From JBCCIM01 sp965263205 (GTDB lineage Bacteria > Bacteroidota > Rhodothermia > Rhodothermales > JAHQVL01), in the NCBI GenBank assembly GCA_965263205.1, contig CBDHHF010000026.1, forward strand, positions 226,940 through 290,939: a stretch of 64,000 nt of DNA. The letters run 5' to 3'. Shown in pieces: positions 26,477 through 37,300 of the stretch. The position numbers were made by a program, and so were the translations under genes. Each line of letters starts with the position of its first letter. The first letter of the stretch is position 1. The notes beneath the pieces were generated by a model. That model did not search any database and was not told where the DNA came from. It saw only the letters and a list, made by a program, of their open reading frames with translations.

Positions 26477-28108
26477 TTACCGACTGCTTTCTGCCGGCCC
26501 ATTTCCTTCTGGCCGGAATGATCTGTCTTTTGTGAGAATGATCCTGTCGATATAAAAACCGTCTTCGCGCATCCAGACGTTCAGTTCTTTCATGCCGGCT
26601 GACAAGACATCAACCGATGCATTTTCTCCGCTATCTTGCCGCTCGCGTGTCCACACCCATCGCCGGTATGTATCTGTCCCGATGTAGGAGCTGGATCGAT
26701 TTGCAGCGCCATTGATTCCCAGATGTGCAGAATTACTGTTGTTGTCATCTGCCCATACACGCATCCAGATGTAATAACGCCCAGGTTCTTCAAAGTAAAC
26801 AGGATACGTTACCTCGGGGCTGCGCTTGTTGTAGCGTGAGCGAATACGCACGCCACGATCAGGGGCGACGACAATGGCGCCATTTCCCGTGTAGCCGGCT
26901 TTGTCACGTTGCACAGACCATTCCTGACCGTTGTACGAACGGTCGTCGATGAAGTGCTCAGCCTCAATCACAACACGTCCATTAACCGCGTCGTAGGTCC
27001 CACGCGGTGAGCTATTAGACGCAACAACTGCTTCTTCCGATTGTGGCATCAGATTTAGCACAGCACCATCGACGCGAGAATTCCAGCGTTGACGCGCACG
27101 TTTATTTCCGTCAACGTATCGAAAGGTTGCCTTCTCGCCCGTCTCGCTAATATCAAGTACGCCTTTGACGCTGTAGGTGCTGCGGTTAAACAGCGATCCG
27201 CGCCACTCCACTTCCATATCGATGGTGTACGTCTTTTCAAAAGAGTTGTACGCCCAACCATCGATATACACCGTATTTCGCTTTCGCCGCAAAAAAGGGC
27301 TCAACCGATCCACAAGCATATCAGCAGCCTGCTCAACAAACAACGCGATGTCTTGCTTGTGCTCTTCTTCCGTTTTTACAAGAATCTCCTTAGCGGCAGA
27401 ACCCACGGGCTCTGAGAAGCCCTCCAGATCGACATACACATCAAAAATTACATTTGCAGCCTTTTCGTCGAGTAGCGCAGAATCCAGATAGAATTTGAAA
27501 TCTTTGTAGTTTTGTTTGTATGCCAGATTAAACCCACCACGTTGCTTTGTGAAAGGCAACTCGATAGCCGTTGCCTCTCGGCCCTGTACATATGCTTTCA
27601 TGTGGCCTTGCAATGCGTCTGAAGGGTTTATGCGTTGCCAAACCGTATCTTTCCCCATGCGCTCAATTACAAACGGCAGTTTGTATGATCCTTCAAACAC
27701 CTTTTTCCGGAGCGGGTAGGTGATATCGGGCTCCAGCGAAACGCGTTTTGGTGATGCAGCAATAATCGCTTGCTCGCATACCCGCAGCGTCTTCACATCA
27801 CCGCACACTTCTACCAATACCTGTTCTTCGTTGCCGAGATCAACATCGGCGATAGCAAAGACAGAGTCTCTGCCGGCGTACAGTGTATCGTATGATGCAT
27901 TGAATGCTACAATCCAGCGATTCGTCTCGGACGCATCGCGCGTTCCCCCAAGGACCGTCTGGCTGGCAAAAGCAACGTCCACAGCCAGCGTATCCCACCC
28001 GCGGTGCGTTAATTCGAGATCGGAAACCACAATCTCTTCGCGTGCACCACAACCTGCAAGGAACAGGAACGTGACACACCAAAAAGTAGCAGAGAAAAAC
28101 GCGCTCAT
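26477..28108 (-). CDS. Lipoprotein with C-terminal carbohydrate-binding-like domain (GH115 C-terminal type)
   Basis: 543 residues from the ATG at 28106-28108, which overlaps the NUDIX stop as ATGA. Upstream ATGs at 28153 and 28135 would displace the signal sequence (MSAFFSATFWCVTFLFLAGC, lipobox LAGC). The first 350 residues contain strand-rich sequence with no family I recognise. From about residue 385 comes VVIEAEHFIDDRSYN, then GYTGNGAIVVAPDRG, EEPGRYYIWMRVWADDNNSN and FYIDRIILTKD, the pattern of the jelly-roll domain at the end of GH115 glucuronidases. It probably sits on the outer membrane or in the periplasm and binds sugar. No catalytic GH domain is present. Confidence 0.7.
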   Translation of the reverse strand: MSAFFSATFWCVTFLFLAGCGAREEIVVSDLELTHRGWDTLAVDVAFASQTVLGGTRDASETNRWIVAFNASYDTLYAGRDSVFAIADVDLGNEEQVLVEVCGDVKTLRVCEQAIIAASPKRVSLEPDITYPLRKKVFEGSYKLPFVIERMGKDTVWQRINPSDALQGHMKAYVQGREATAIELPFTKQRGGFNLAYKQNYKDFKFYLDSALLDEKAANVIFDVYVDLEGFSEPVGSAAKEILVKTEEEHKQDIALFVEQAADMLVDRLSPFLRRKRNTVYIDGWAYNSFEKTYTIDMEVEWRGSLFNRSTYSVKGVLDISETGEKATFRYVDGNKRARQRWNSRVDGAVLNLMPQSEEAVVASNSSPRGTYDAVNGRVVIEAEHFIDDRSYNGQEWSVQRDKAGYTGNGAIVVAPDRGVRIRSRYNKRSPEVTYPVYFEEPGRYYIWMRVWADDNNSNSAHLGINGAANRSSSYIGTDTYRRWVWTRERQDSGENASVDVLSAGMKELNVWMREDGFYIDRIILTKDRSFRPEGNGPAESSR

Positions 28109-28665
28109 CCAGACATATTCAATTGTGGCAGCCATCCTTTCTGGCTTGCCCATAACAGTGCTGTAAGGTGTATGCCGTGTACCATCTCGCCGGCTTCTAT
28201 AGCAGTATTAAGCCCTTCAGGTTTAAAGACACGTACTTCGATGTCTTCTTCTACGTCAAGCGCTTGTTTTTGTTGAAGATAAGCGCCTTCAGCAAAGTAC
28301 AGGTAGGCGTAATTGGCGTTGTTGCTGGGGTCGGTGGCACAGCGACCGATGTAGCGCCATGTTGGTGCTGCATACCCGGTCTCTTCCAGCAGTTCGCGTT
28401 GGGCACCTAGCAACGGATCTTCATGAGGCTCGATTACACCCGCCGGCAATTCTATACTAGAACGTCCTATACCGTGCCGGTATTGCTCAACGAGCACAAA
28501 GTTACCTGCCGCATCAACGCACACAGTTGCCGCCCAGTTAGGGTACTCAGCAACATGAAACTCCTCCATTTCGGCCCCGCTCGGTAAGACCACGTGGTCC
28601 TCTCGAAGGCGCAACCACGGTCGCTCTATCACGTATCGACGACGCTTTACCTGCCAGGGTTGCAT
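28105..28665 (-). CDS. NUDIX hydrolase (ADP-sugar pyrophosphatase-like)
   Basis: 186 residues. The NUDIX box is complete: GVIEPHEDPLLGAQRELLEE followed by TGY, matching G-x5-E-x7-R-E-U-x-E-E-x-G-U. Before it are VLVEQYRHGIGRSSIELPAG, which resemble the ADP-ribose/ADP-sugar pyrophosphatase branch (E-Q-Y-R and E-L-P-A-G). The enzymes hydrolyse nucleoside diphosphates linked to another group. The stop codon overlaps the start of the carbohydrate-binding-like lipoprotein (ATGA), indicating translational coupling. Confidence 0.93.
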   Translation of the reverse strand: MQPWQVKRRRYVIERPWLRLREDHVVLPSGAEMEEFHVAEYPNWAATVCVDAAGNFVLVEQYRHGIGRSSIELPAGVIEPHEDPLLGAQRELLEETGYAAPTWRYIGRCATDPSNNANYAYLYFAEGAYLQQKQALDVEEDIEVRVFKPEGLNTAIEAGEMVHGIHLTALLWASQKGWLPQLNMSG

Positions 28666-28736
28666 AATTAGCTCATTTCATTGAAAAAAGCAGATACGCC
28701 GTACAGGCAGCAACGGATTCATCTCGCAGTTGCATG

Positions 28737-28790
28737 CCGATTTTCGAGTGCCGATTTTCGATTGCCGAATGCCGAGTGTGTCAGGCATGA
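28737..28790 (+). repeat. CGATTTTCGATTG module next to repeat cluster
   Basis: The sequence contains CCGATTTTCGAGTGCCGATT, TTCGATTGCCGAATGCCG and AGTGTGTCAGG. The same module recurs in the array at 48.8-49.6 kb and, inverted, at 52405-52448 with the same companion sequence (CCTGACACACTCG). Confidence 0.7.
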
Positions 28791-28807
28791 CTCTACCCCT
28801 TACCCAT

Positions 28808-29390
28808 GTCATCCTGAGCCACGCGAAGGGTCTCTACTAGACCAGCTCCACCTTCAACCCATGTTATCCTGAGCCCCGCGAAGGATCTCTGTTAGACTAG
28901 CTCCACCTTCAACCCATGTCATCCTGAGCCACGCGAAGGATCTCTGTTAGACTTGCGCGCTGCTTCCATTATGTCATCCTGAGCGAAGCCGAAGGATCTG
29001 GGCAAGCGATGCGGGTCGCGATATTTCTTCGCTGCGCCAAGGTTTCCCGGGTCCAGGATCAAATCCGGGATGACGTAGAGGAATACTAATCTGCATCCAT
29101 CATGTCATCCTGAGCCACGCGAAGGATCTCTGTTAGACTAGCTCCACCTTCAACCCATTTCATCCTTAGCCCCACGCAGGATCTCTGTTAGACTTGCGTG
29201 CTGCTTCCATTATGTCATCCTGAGCGAAGCCGAAGGATCTGGGCAAGCGATGCGGGTCACGATATTTTTTCGCTGCGCCAAGGTTTCCCGGGTCCAGGAT
29301 CAAGTCCAGGATGGCGTAGAGGAATACTAATCTGCATCCATCATGTCACCCTGAGCCCCGCGAAGGATCTCTGCTAGCATAGCGCTGCCC
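28808..29390 (+). repeat. Repeat cluster (GTCATCCTGAGC...GAAGGATCT) with a 241-bp tandem duplication
   Basis: Eight copies, some degenerate, of a unit starting GTCATCCTGAGC and followed by GCGAAGGATCT begin at about 28808, 28863, 28918, 28973, 29104, 29157, 29214 and 29345. Matching copies are spaced 241 bp apart (28863/29104, 28973/29214, 29104/29345), so 28863-29103 and 29104-29344 are a tandem duplication with minor divergence. Each long unit also holds a palindrome around GGATCAA(A/G)TCC. No ORF in the cluster looks coding. Inverted copies occur at 52.1-52.4 kb. Confidence 0.85.
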
Positions 29391-29476
29391 TCAACGTTGA
29401 ATCAAGCTCAGAACAAACTCCAGGTCTTGCGATCGATTCTTACTACAGGCCTTGTGCTGTAAAGCCCTGCTAAACC

Positions 29477-29507
29477 TGTGGATACCCAATCAAGTTGGGT
29501 ATGACGC
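29477..29507 (+). repeat. TCAAG-loop hairpin repeat, isolated copy
   Basis: Inverted repeat ATACCCAA-TCAAG-TTGGGTAT (29482-29502) with perfect 8-bp arms, flanked by GTGG on the left and GACG on the right. It is related to the palindromes in the 48.8-49.6 kb array and at 51.5 kb. Confidence 0.75.
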
Positions 29508-29540
29508 GAGGGAGTCAAGAGGTTATAATTTCACATACAT

Positions 29541-29574
29541 ACAAAAAGGCCTCCTGCGTTTGCAGGAGGCCTTT
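29541..29574 (-). terminator. Rho-independent terminator after the PorV-like gene
   Basis: AAAGGCCTCCTGC and GCAGGAGGCCTTT form a perfect 13-bp stem with a 4-nt loop (29545-29574). Read leftward it ends in TTTTTGT. It lies 26 bp after the stop of the PorV-like gene and closes the leftward triad. Confidence 0.92.
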
Positions 29575-29599
29575 CCGCATGTGTCTTCCGGAACGATGG

Positions 29600-30676
29600 T
29601 TACAGTTTCACAGAAGCTGTGATATACTGTACATCAGAGAAGAAGTCGGTCGTCCGGTAGGCGTAGTCAACCATCAACTGTGTACCGTTGAGGTCGAGCT
29701 TGAGGCCAGCACCGAAAGCAGGACCGGTGTAGAACGTCTGGTCCATGTCTTCAGTAGCAGAGAAGCCACCGCGTACGTAAACGATGTCCATTACACCGAG
29801 CTCGAGGCCGCCGGCAAACTGGTCCTGCTCAAATGAGTTTGAGCGGAAGTTACCGAGAACACGAACCATGGCGTTGGCACCAACGTCTCTCGTGTAAGAG
29901 AGACCTACATTAAGAAGCGTAGGCAGCTGAACACCTTCTGACTCGAGAACGAGCGTGTTGTTGTTGGCTGATGGCTCCTGTCCAGGAATACGTACCTGGC
30001 GAGCAAAACCAACACCTGAGAAGGTGAGTTCGTTACCGATGTTCTTCAGTGCAACACCAAGACGCAGACCTGAACCGGTGATGTCGTAGGTCATACCAGC
30101 GTCAAACGCTACTGCGTTGGCGCTTACGTCGTCGATGCTTTCACTTACGAGCTTCAACGTAGCACCTGCTGCGATACGGTCTGTCAACTGACGAGAGTAA
30201 GACAGGCCGGCAGTCAGGTAGTTAATGTTGAATGTTACGTCTGAGATTTCAGGAGCAATTTCAGTTTGCTCAGCGATATCGCCGAAATCCCAAGAGGTAA
30301 TGGTGAACGCGATGTTGTTGTAACCGAAGTTCTGTGCAACACCGAGGTAGTTGATACCAATGTCAGCTACGTACTCAACGCGGCTAAACATGGCAGCAGT
30401 ACCATCATTCACAGACAGGCCGGCTGGGTTAGCAAACAATGCTTCCAGACCGTTCTGGTCTTCCATACCACTGGTGGTAGCTCCACCAAGTGCAACGTAA
30501 CGGGCGGTTAATGGCACGAGCAGTTCCTGCGCACCAGCAGTACCTGCACGGCTTCCAGACTCTCCAGTTGATCCAGAATTGCCCTGCGCCCTAACCTCTA
30601 CGGCCCCCATGCTCGTCATGCAAACCGCGAGCAAGAATAACCATAGCATATTGGTTATGTTTGTTTTGGCTTTCAT
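29600..30676 (-). CDS. PorV/PorQ-family outer-membrane barrel protein
   Basis: 358 residues. A signal peptide (NITNMLWLFLLAVCMTSMGA) precedes AQELLVPLTARYVALGGATT and EALFANPAGLSV, the conserved start of PorV/PorQ-like barrels (aromatic-acid-transporter/FadL-like fold). Many strands follow and the protein ends YITASVKL. In type IX secretion PorV collects cargo at the outer membrane and passes it to the attachment complex. Its place after the secreted giant and the TonB-dependent receptor supports partnership with those proteins, but a dedicated PorV-like chaperone for this locus is also possible. Confidence 0.8.
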   Translation of the reverse strand: MKAKTNITNMLWLFLLAVCMTSMGAVEVRAQGNSGSTGESGSRAGTAGAQELLVPLTARYVALGGATTSGMEDQNGLEALFANPAGLSVNDGTAAMFSRVEYVADIGINYLGVAQNFGYNNIAFTITSWDFGDIAEQTEIAPEISDVTFNINYLTAGLSYSRQLTDRIAAGATLKLVSESIDDVSANAVAFDAGMTYDITGSGLRLGVALKNIGNELTFSGVGFARQVRIPGQEPSANNNTLVLESEGVQLPTLLNVGLSYTRDVGANAMVRVLGNFRSNSFEQDQFAGGLELGVMDIVYVRGGFSATEDMDQTFYTGPAFGAGLKLDLNGTQLMVDYAYRTTDFFSDVQYITASVKL

Positions 30677-30736
30677 ATCTATAAACTTGTATTTATATGA
30701 GAAAAAGGTGAGTTCACATAAGTGAAGTTTGCAATG

Positions 30737-33700
30737 CTAGAAGGTGTTCAGTCTGAACGTTCTCATAGCTGCGGCAAACTTAATCACCTTTGTACCCATG
30801 TCCGTTTCTACATGAACCAGGTAAACACCACTGGCGATCGGCAGATCATTCTCTGTCGTCAGGTCCCAGACAAGTGTTCTATCCACGCTATTTTTCTCGA
30901 AGGTCTTAATCAAAGAACCACTCAAGGTAAAGATGCGGATAGTTGCCTCGTTTGGCAGGTTCGTGAAACGAACTTCAGGGATCAACTGGCTGCGCTCATA
31001 CTCTGAGGCGCCTTTGTATGGGTTTGGCGTGATACCAATGCTTTCCAGCGCAGCTTCAGCTTCTGCAGCTGACATAGCGCGTGTACCCAGACCAGCAGTA
31101 CTGACTGAGATAACGTCGCCAGGCTGGTTTGGCTTGAGCGTAAGGATTCTGATGTTACTACCAGTTTCTGGCAGTTCAGCAGAGTAACGCTCACCAATTC
31201 CAAGTGTAGAGTCAGGAGGTGTAGCACCACCATTCCAGTTTACAAGCACGGTACGAGCAATAAGCTCAGCACCATTGGTACCTGTTCCGAAGAAGAAGGA
31301 GTTATAGCCATCTGCTCCTGGAGCAGCGCCATTGTCTTCTGGATTGTACCAGTAGACCCAATCCGTATACGGATCGTTTTCTGCACCAGAAACAGCGTGG
31401 TCCGTTACACCAAGGTCATAAGAGAATGACTCGGTACCAGCACCACAAGCTTCTTCACAGACGACGGGGATCATACGGTAGTCATCTTCAGGACCTGGGC
31501 TTGTACCGCGGTTCCACAGCTCAAACGGTACTTCAAAGATCGCACCATCGCTAAAGGCACGCCAGCCCATGCAATCGCCTTCCTGAACGTCGCCGTCCAT
31601 AGCGTCAGCACATTCCTGCGAGAAGAACATGTCGTAGTCGTCAGAACCGACAACATCAACACCATTACGCAGCGAACGCTCAACGAAGCTCTGTCCGCCA
31701 TCGTTGCTCCATGCAGAACGCCCACCACCACCGGTGTGCATACCCCATGCAGACGAGTTGGTAGACTGCTGGTAGTCACGCTGTGGGCGGTCAGGGAAAG
31801 ACGTACCTGGGATTGGCACATCATCTACAACGCCGCTTCCGAGAAGCGTTGGGAAACCGTTGCTGTTGAATGCAAAAGCAGCCATGTCAAATGGATCCAG
31901 AGGACCAGCAGCATTTGACGTCATAGCAAAGCCTTTGATACCAGGAGCTGGACCTTCAACACTCCACTGGAGACCGTCGATTACAACTACGTTTGAGCGC
32001 TGTGGTGCAGGACCACCAGAAGCTGTACCATCAAATACAACGGTACCGTTGCGCTTGATGTCGTACGTAATAGCGGTTGCAGCTGAGGCAGATTTTTCAG
32101 CAACTTGACCGTTGCGAGAAACTGGGATTTCGTCAGCTTCTTTTTCGCCTTCTTCTTCAATAGATACTGGCTCAAAAGAGGCTTTCTCAGCAAACTCTGC
32201 TTCGTAGAACTCAACGGTGTAAACATCGCCGGTTACGCGAGCAGGGTTAACAATATCCACTGCTACAAAACCTTCACCAACACCTGCGTTCTCAACGAGA
32301 ATGTCAGGATCGCCCGTTACCTGCGCGGCAGTGATCGCTGCATCAGACAACACGTCTTCACTACGCGTTGGGATTACTTCAACACGGGTGATTGGGCTTG
32401 GGAATACTTTCGGGAAAGAAGGCTCATTGTAAGCATAAGCCTGAACACCGAAGTAGTAGGTTCTGTAGTTGGTCAGGTTATTGATGGCATGGAAGGTCTG
32501 AACACCTGCGTCCGTACCAGCAGCCACAACTTCTGTAGGCTCACCAGGGACACCATCAATAATGCGCGTTACGCCGTTAGGAACGTCGTACGTAGCAATG
32601 ACCTGTCCTACCTGGTCAGCTGCGTCAGCAAACTGGATAACACGATATCCTTCGAAATCGTAGTTTTTGTTATCGTCAGGTGCAAACGGATCTGATTCTG
32701 AGTAAGACTCGAGGAAGTTGTTAGAACGCGGAGAGTTCTGCCATTCGAGGATAATCTGACCGTCCAGTTCAGTAACAGATACTTCAGGAGATACCGGCGG
32801 AGAAGGCAGTTCGAAGTTTACATCGAATGCAGCCTGCGCGAGGGCGTCAGCCTGACGGAGTCTGTTAATAGAGTCAAGGTTATCTGTACCACGGGCCCAA
32901 ACGAGACCGAATACGATTTCCTGCTGGTCACCAGGCTCGATTACAAACGGGCCGGTTGCCATTACGAAACGACGGTCAGCAGGGTCAATAGGACCAAGCG
33001 TGCCTCCAACTGGATCAGGGTTAACCTCTGACCAACCCGTACTCGTTACAGGGTCACCAGGGAAAATAAAGCTCGTTGGCTCTGTGGAGAAATCACGTCC
33101 ATTTCCACCGACAGTGAAGGCCTGACCGTCTTTCCATCTACCCTGCATGTAGTTGTAATAATCTGAGCCTGTTACAGGGTCACCCGTAACTGAACCATCG
33201 TTATTATAGAAAGCAAACGTGGTCATTTTCAGATTGCGGAAGTCTTGAATAAACTCACCGCCTACAAGCGCGGAGTCGCCAGGTGAAGGTACAATTGGGC
33301 CCTGGAAGAAGTCGTAACCGGCTGCGGGAGGAGACTGTCCATACCCTTCACCACCTTCGTCATCGTTGTCTGCATTGTAGACAAAGCCCATACCGAGCGT
33401 CGTGTCTGAACCAACGTAGTCATCGTCAAAGTTGCCAAGGTCAGGATCAGAGAAAATACCCAGATACGCATTCTCCAACGGCACATCTCCTTTGTAGAAG
33501 ATATTATACTTGTAGAACGTAGTATTCCCAATATCACCAGCAGTGTTGAACGCAAACGCAGTACCGTGTACTTCGAGGCCGATAGGCGCAGCATCGGTTG
33601 CTTCGTGGATGTTACCACGGTCGTTCATTACCCACCACAGGGTCATGTCGCCAAGGATAGCTGGACGCTCGCCGCCGGCGAGGTCAACTACGCGGTTAAC

Positions 33701-34219
33701 GCGATCTGCAAGCGGTACAGTGATGTCAAATTCGATCATCTCACCGTTTGCATCCAGCGTAGGCGCGCCAAGGCCAGTTGGCCAGTCGCGAAGGTCTGGC
33801 GTAGCTGTACCCGAGACGTCATAAGCTTCTACGTCAGCTACGCTCACTTTGAATACTTTATCAAAGATAGAGCAATCTGCCGGCGCGTTGCCGTTTTCGT
33901 CAAGAGGACCAGCCCAGAATTCCCACGGGCCGTAACGAGAAGCCGCTGCACGAAGCTGTCCACCAACTTCACCAGCAAGCCAGATACCTGAAGCAAAGAT
34001 CGCGTTTGAACCGCCACCTTTTGGTACTTCATACACGTGGGGGGAACCGCGCCAGAAAAGACCGCCATTATTGAGGATCCTTGCGCGCACATTGTTCACA
34101 TCCAGAAATGCCTCACCGAGGGCACCCTGACAGTTACTTGTCGACTGCGCATTTGCATTAACAAGTCCCAAGCCGAGCACTAGAGGCAGCAAAAGTAATA
34201 TTCTGCTCAAAAGTCGCAT
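30737..34219 (-). CDS. Giant secreted protein with fibronectin-like segments and sorting-type C-terminal domain
   Basis: 1160 residues. A signal peptide (LLLLPLVLGLGLVNANAQ) is followed by CQGALGEAFLDVNNVRARIL and a long region with calcium-site-like acidic loops (DPDLGNFDDDYVGSD). A fibronectin-like segment near residues 485-630 contains GQIILEWQNSPRSN and NYRTYYFGVQAY. The last 100 residues (ITPNPYKGASEYER, VRFTNLPNEATIRIFTLSGS, VWDLTTENDLPIASGVYLVH) have the FlgD-like/type IX sorting-domain pattern. It is probably exported to the surface. The gene sits between the receptor and the PorV-like gene; the arrangement suggests a surface partner of the receptor. Low GCCGGC content and even codon use suggest high expression. 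Confidence 0.8.
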   Translation of the reverse strand: MRLLSRILLLLPLVLGLGLVNANAQSTSNCQGALGEAFLDVNNVRARILNNGGLFWRGSPHVYEVPKGGGSNAIFASGIWLAGEVGGQLRAAASRYGPWEFWAGPLDENGNAPADCSIFDKVFKVSVADVEAYDVSGTATPDLRDWPTGLGAPTLDANGEMIEFDITVPLADRVNRVVDLAGGERPAILGDMTLWWVMNDRGNIHEATDAAPIGLEVHGTAFAFNTAGDIGNTTFYKYNIFYKGDVPLENAYLGIFSDPDLGNFDDDYVGSDTTLGMGFVYNADNDDEGGEGYGQSPPAAGYDFFQGPIVPSPGDSALVGGEFIQDFRNLKMTTFAFYNNDGSVTGDPVTGSDYYNYMQGRWKDGQAFTVGGNGRDFSTEPTSFIFPGDPVTSTGWSEVNPDPVGGTLGPIDPADRRFVMATGPFVIEPGDQQEIVFGLVWARGTDNLDSINRLRQADALAQAAFDVNFELPSPPVSPEVSVTELDGQIILEWQNSPRSNNFLESYSESDPFAPDDNKNYDFEGYRVIQFADAADQVGQVIATYDVPNGVTRIIDGVPGEPTEVVAAGTDAGVQTFHAINNLTNYRTYYFGVQAYAYNEPSFPKVFPSPITRVEVIPTRSEDVLSDAAITAAQVTGDPDILVENAGVGEGFVAVDIVNPARVTGDVYTVEFYEAEFAEKASFEPVSIEEEGEKEADEIPVSRNGQVAEKSASAATAITYDIKRNGTVVFDGTASGGPAPQRSNVVVIDGLQWSVEGPAPGIKGFAMTSNAAGPLDPFDMAAFAFNSNGFPTLLGSGVVDDVPIPGTSFPDRPQRDYQQSTNSSAWGMHTGGGGRSAWSNDGGQSFVERSLRNGVDVVGSDDYDMFFSQECADAMDGDVQEGDCMGWRAFSDGAIFEVPFELWNRGTSPGPEDDYRMIPVVCEEACGAGTESFSYDLGVTDHAVSGAENDPYTDWVYWYNPEDNGAAPGADGYNSFFFGTGTNGAELIARTVLVNWNGGATPPDSTLGIGERYSAELPETGSNIRILTLKPNQPGDVISVSTAGLGTRAMSAAEAEAALESIGITPNPYKGASEYERSQLIPEVRFTNLPNEATIRIFTLSGSLIKTFEKNSVDRTLVWDLTTENDLPIASGVYLVHVETDMGTKVIKFAAAMRTFRLNTF

Positions 34220-34330
34220 GGTAGTAATTTATAATAGTTGAGAGAATTTCTTCTCTAAATCAGATCAGAAGGTTGCGACATCCCCACCCCGCCGAGGGGT
34301 GGGGACGCAGCTATACTGGAGATCTGTTAT

Positions 34331-37300
34331 TTAGAAGTCCACACGGATACCGACACGCGTCAGACGCGGAATACCGACCCAGTTCAGGACTCTGTTGTCA
34401 TGAGCGTAAGCTTCAGCAGCAAACGGTACAGAATCATTAAGGAAACGATCGCCAGCGGCTGTAGCCAGGAAGCCGTCAGTATCAGGCAGGCCTGTGAAGC
34501 GCCAAACGTCGTTGGTGTTGTTATTTCCAAACAGGTTCTGTACCCAAACAAATGCTGTTACACTTGCACGGCCCGTTACGTCGAAGCGGCGGTCAACCCG
34601 AAGGTCAACACGGTTGCTCCAAGGCATGCGGGCGCTGTTGATACCACCCGAAGGTGCAGCTGCGCGCGCACCACCGGCTGCGTTGAATGGCTCAACAACA
34701 GGCGTGTAAGGGAAGCCGCTACCAGCTTTGGCAAGCACGTTAACACCAAAGTTTTCGAAGATGTTAATGCCACCAATTTCAGGACCTTCACCTTTACCCA
34801 GACGGTAGTCCAGTGAAAGGTTGAAGTTGTGACGCTGGTCGAAATCGAGCGGGCTGATGAAGTTTGGAGGTGTTTCATCAATCCAAACGATCGTAGAGGT
34901 TGTACGGTCACCAGAACCAGTACCGTCAGCAAATGACAGCGTGTAGTTCAGGTTAGCAAGGAAGCCGTTTGTACGACGCAAGTCGAAAGCAAACTCAAGA
35001 CCTTTAACCGTACCGAAGTCTACGTTTTCGTAGCTGCTGTACGCGTTAGGCGTAGCACCACGAATATCGCGAAGCTGGATCAGGTTTTCGATCTGGTTGA
35101 AGAAACCAGAGATCGTGAGCGCAGAGCGATCACCAAGACGCTGGCGGAAGCCGAGCTCGTACTTGGTTGTTTTTTCTGGCTGCAGGTTGGTGTTGTTGAT
35201 TGTACCCGTTCCTTCAATAGCACCCAGCGTAGCAAAGGTACGAGAAGAAGGACGCTGTGCAACAATACCGTAGCTCGCGAAGAATACTGCCTGGTCAGTA
35301 ACAGGGAAGCTGATACCGATACGAGGCATGATATTCAGTACAGGATCGTAGTCTTCAAACTGATCTTCGGTGATCAGGTTAGAAGTCTGGCGCGCCTGGC
35401 CATTGAGGCGAATGTCACCAGCGTCTGTTTCATCGCCGTTTGCAGCGAAGAAGTTACCGTTGGTGTCGCGGTAACCAACGATTGAATCACCACTGTAGAA
35501 TACAGTGTTGTCATCATTGATACCTGCAGGAACGGTGCCAGAACCACAATCAACACCGTTGACTGTTGAACCAACATCACCAGCGCGACATACAGGACGA
35601 CGCGCAAAGCGGTCTTTGAATACGCGGGTATTGTTGTCAAACACGTCAGCACGGATACCGATGTTCAGTACGATGTCGTTGAACTCGATCTTATCCTGTA
35701 CATAACCACCGTAGTAAATCGGCTCGTATGGCTTCAAGTTGTAAGACTCAAGTGGCTTGCTCGTATCCTGGTTCAGGAAAGCACCAAAGTTTTCTGAATC
35801 TACTTCGTTCTGACCGCGAAGATCGTATCCATAGTAACTAACAGCTGTATCAAGCAGCTGAAGCGGGATAGAATCGTAGGTAGAGTAACCAGCAGGGTTC
35901 AGGTTCGGGTTGCCTGGATCAATCTGCTCTGGGTTGCCATCTGCAACGAAGCGAGACAGGCTAGCAGCACCGATGCTCCAGAAGCGGTTGGTGTCTTTTT
36001 CAAACTCACCACCAAACTCAAGCTGATGGATGCCGTACTGTCCGGTGAATGAACCAGAAACACGGAACTGCTCAGACTTGAACTTGCTGTAGCCGTTGAA
36101 ACGACCACCTGGAATCTGAACGAGACCAGCTACAACCTCATCAGAGGTAGCAGGGCCGGCGCCATCACCGTAGGTGTTTGAGAATGTTGGAATGCGAACG
36201 GTGAACTCGGTATCGTCAGATGGATCATCTGGTGTGCCATGCTCATCGATGCGCACTTCGTTTGTGAAACCAAGGTCTTTGTACCCGCGAAGCGTGGCAA
36301 ATGCTGCGTTATCGATGTTGCCATACTCGAGCAAGTCGTCAAATCCAGTACCAAAACGAGGGTCAAAGGTCTCGTTAAAGTTGTTTGAATAATCAGCCTG
36401 GATTTGGAAGAAAGACGTATTTGACAGACGGTGGGTGTACGTACCGAAAACCTGGTAGTTTTCGTTTTCCGTAACCGTTGTCATTTCAGGTGCAAACAGA
36501 ACACGCGAAGCTGAAACGTTAGAATCAAATGCACGATCTCTGTAGCGACCACCAACACGCAGACGACCATTATCAAACAGTTCGAACGTCAAGTTACCAA
36601 TCACAGAAAGGTTCTCGTCGTTACGCTGTCTTTTGGCTTTCTCTACTGAATACTGTGTGTCGTTCAGGTAGTTAGCGCGAAGAACTGGCGTCAAGTTGAT
36701 GTTTGAAGCGTCAACGCCTTCAGGTACAGCTACTGTTGTACCATCGCTAAACGTCAGTGCACCACCATTAACGATAACGGTACCGTTGTCGTCTACAGGC
36801 AGTGTAGCGCCGTCAGTAAGACCAGCAGGAATTGGCATAAACAATTCGTTGCCGGCAGCGTCCGTGCCGCGGAAAGCGGTTGGGAAAGCGCGCAGGTTAT
36901 CCAGTACAGCATCATCAATTTTCAGCTGACCAAACGCGCGAGGTGAACCGTCGTCTTCAAAGGTGTACTCACCAGCGATAAAGAAGCTAATCTTGTCCTT
37001 GATGATTGGACCACCAAACGTACCAGATACGAGGTTATATCCAAATGCATCAATTTCTTGAGACGTGATGCCTTCCACTGAGCCAAAGAATTCTGGCGCA
37101 CCTGATTTTGTTGTAATGTTGATTACACCAGACATCACGTCACCGTAACGGGCGCTGATGTTACCAAGCTGCATTTCCTGCTGTTCAATGGCTGACTGCG
37201 GTAGCGCAACACCACCAGAGCCGAATTTGATACCATCTACATAGTATGCAACCTCACCAGAACGGCCACCACGAATGTTAAGCGCGTCGCTTCCCTCCTG

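Noticed and set aside
29495..29836. 113-codon rightward ORF over the terminator and PorV-like gene
   Set aside because: It is the antisense shadow of the PorV-like gene and runs through its terminator.
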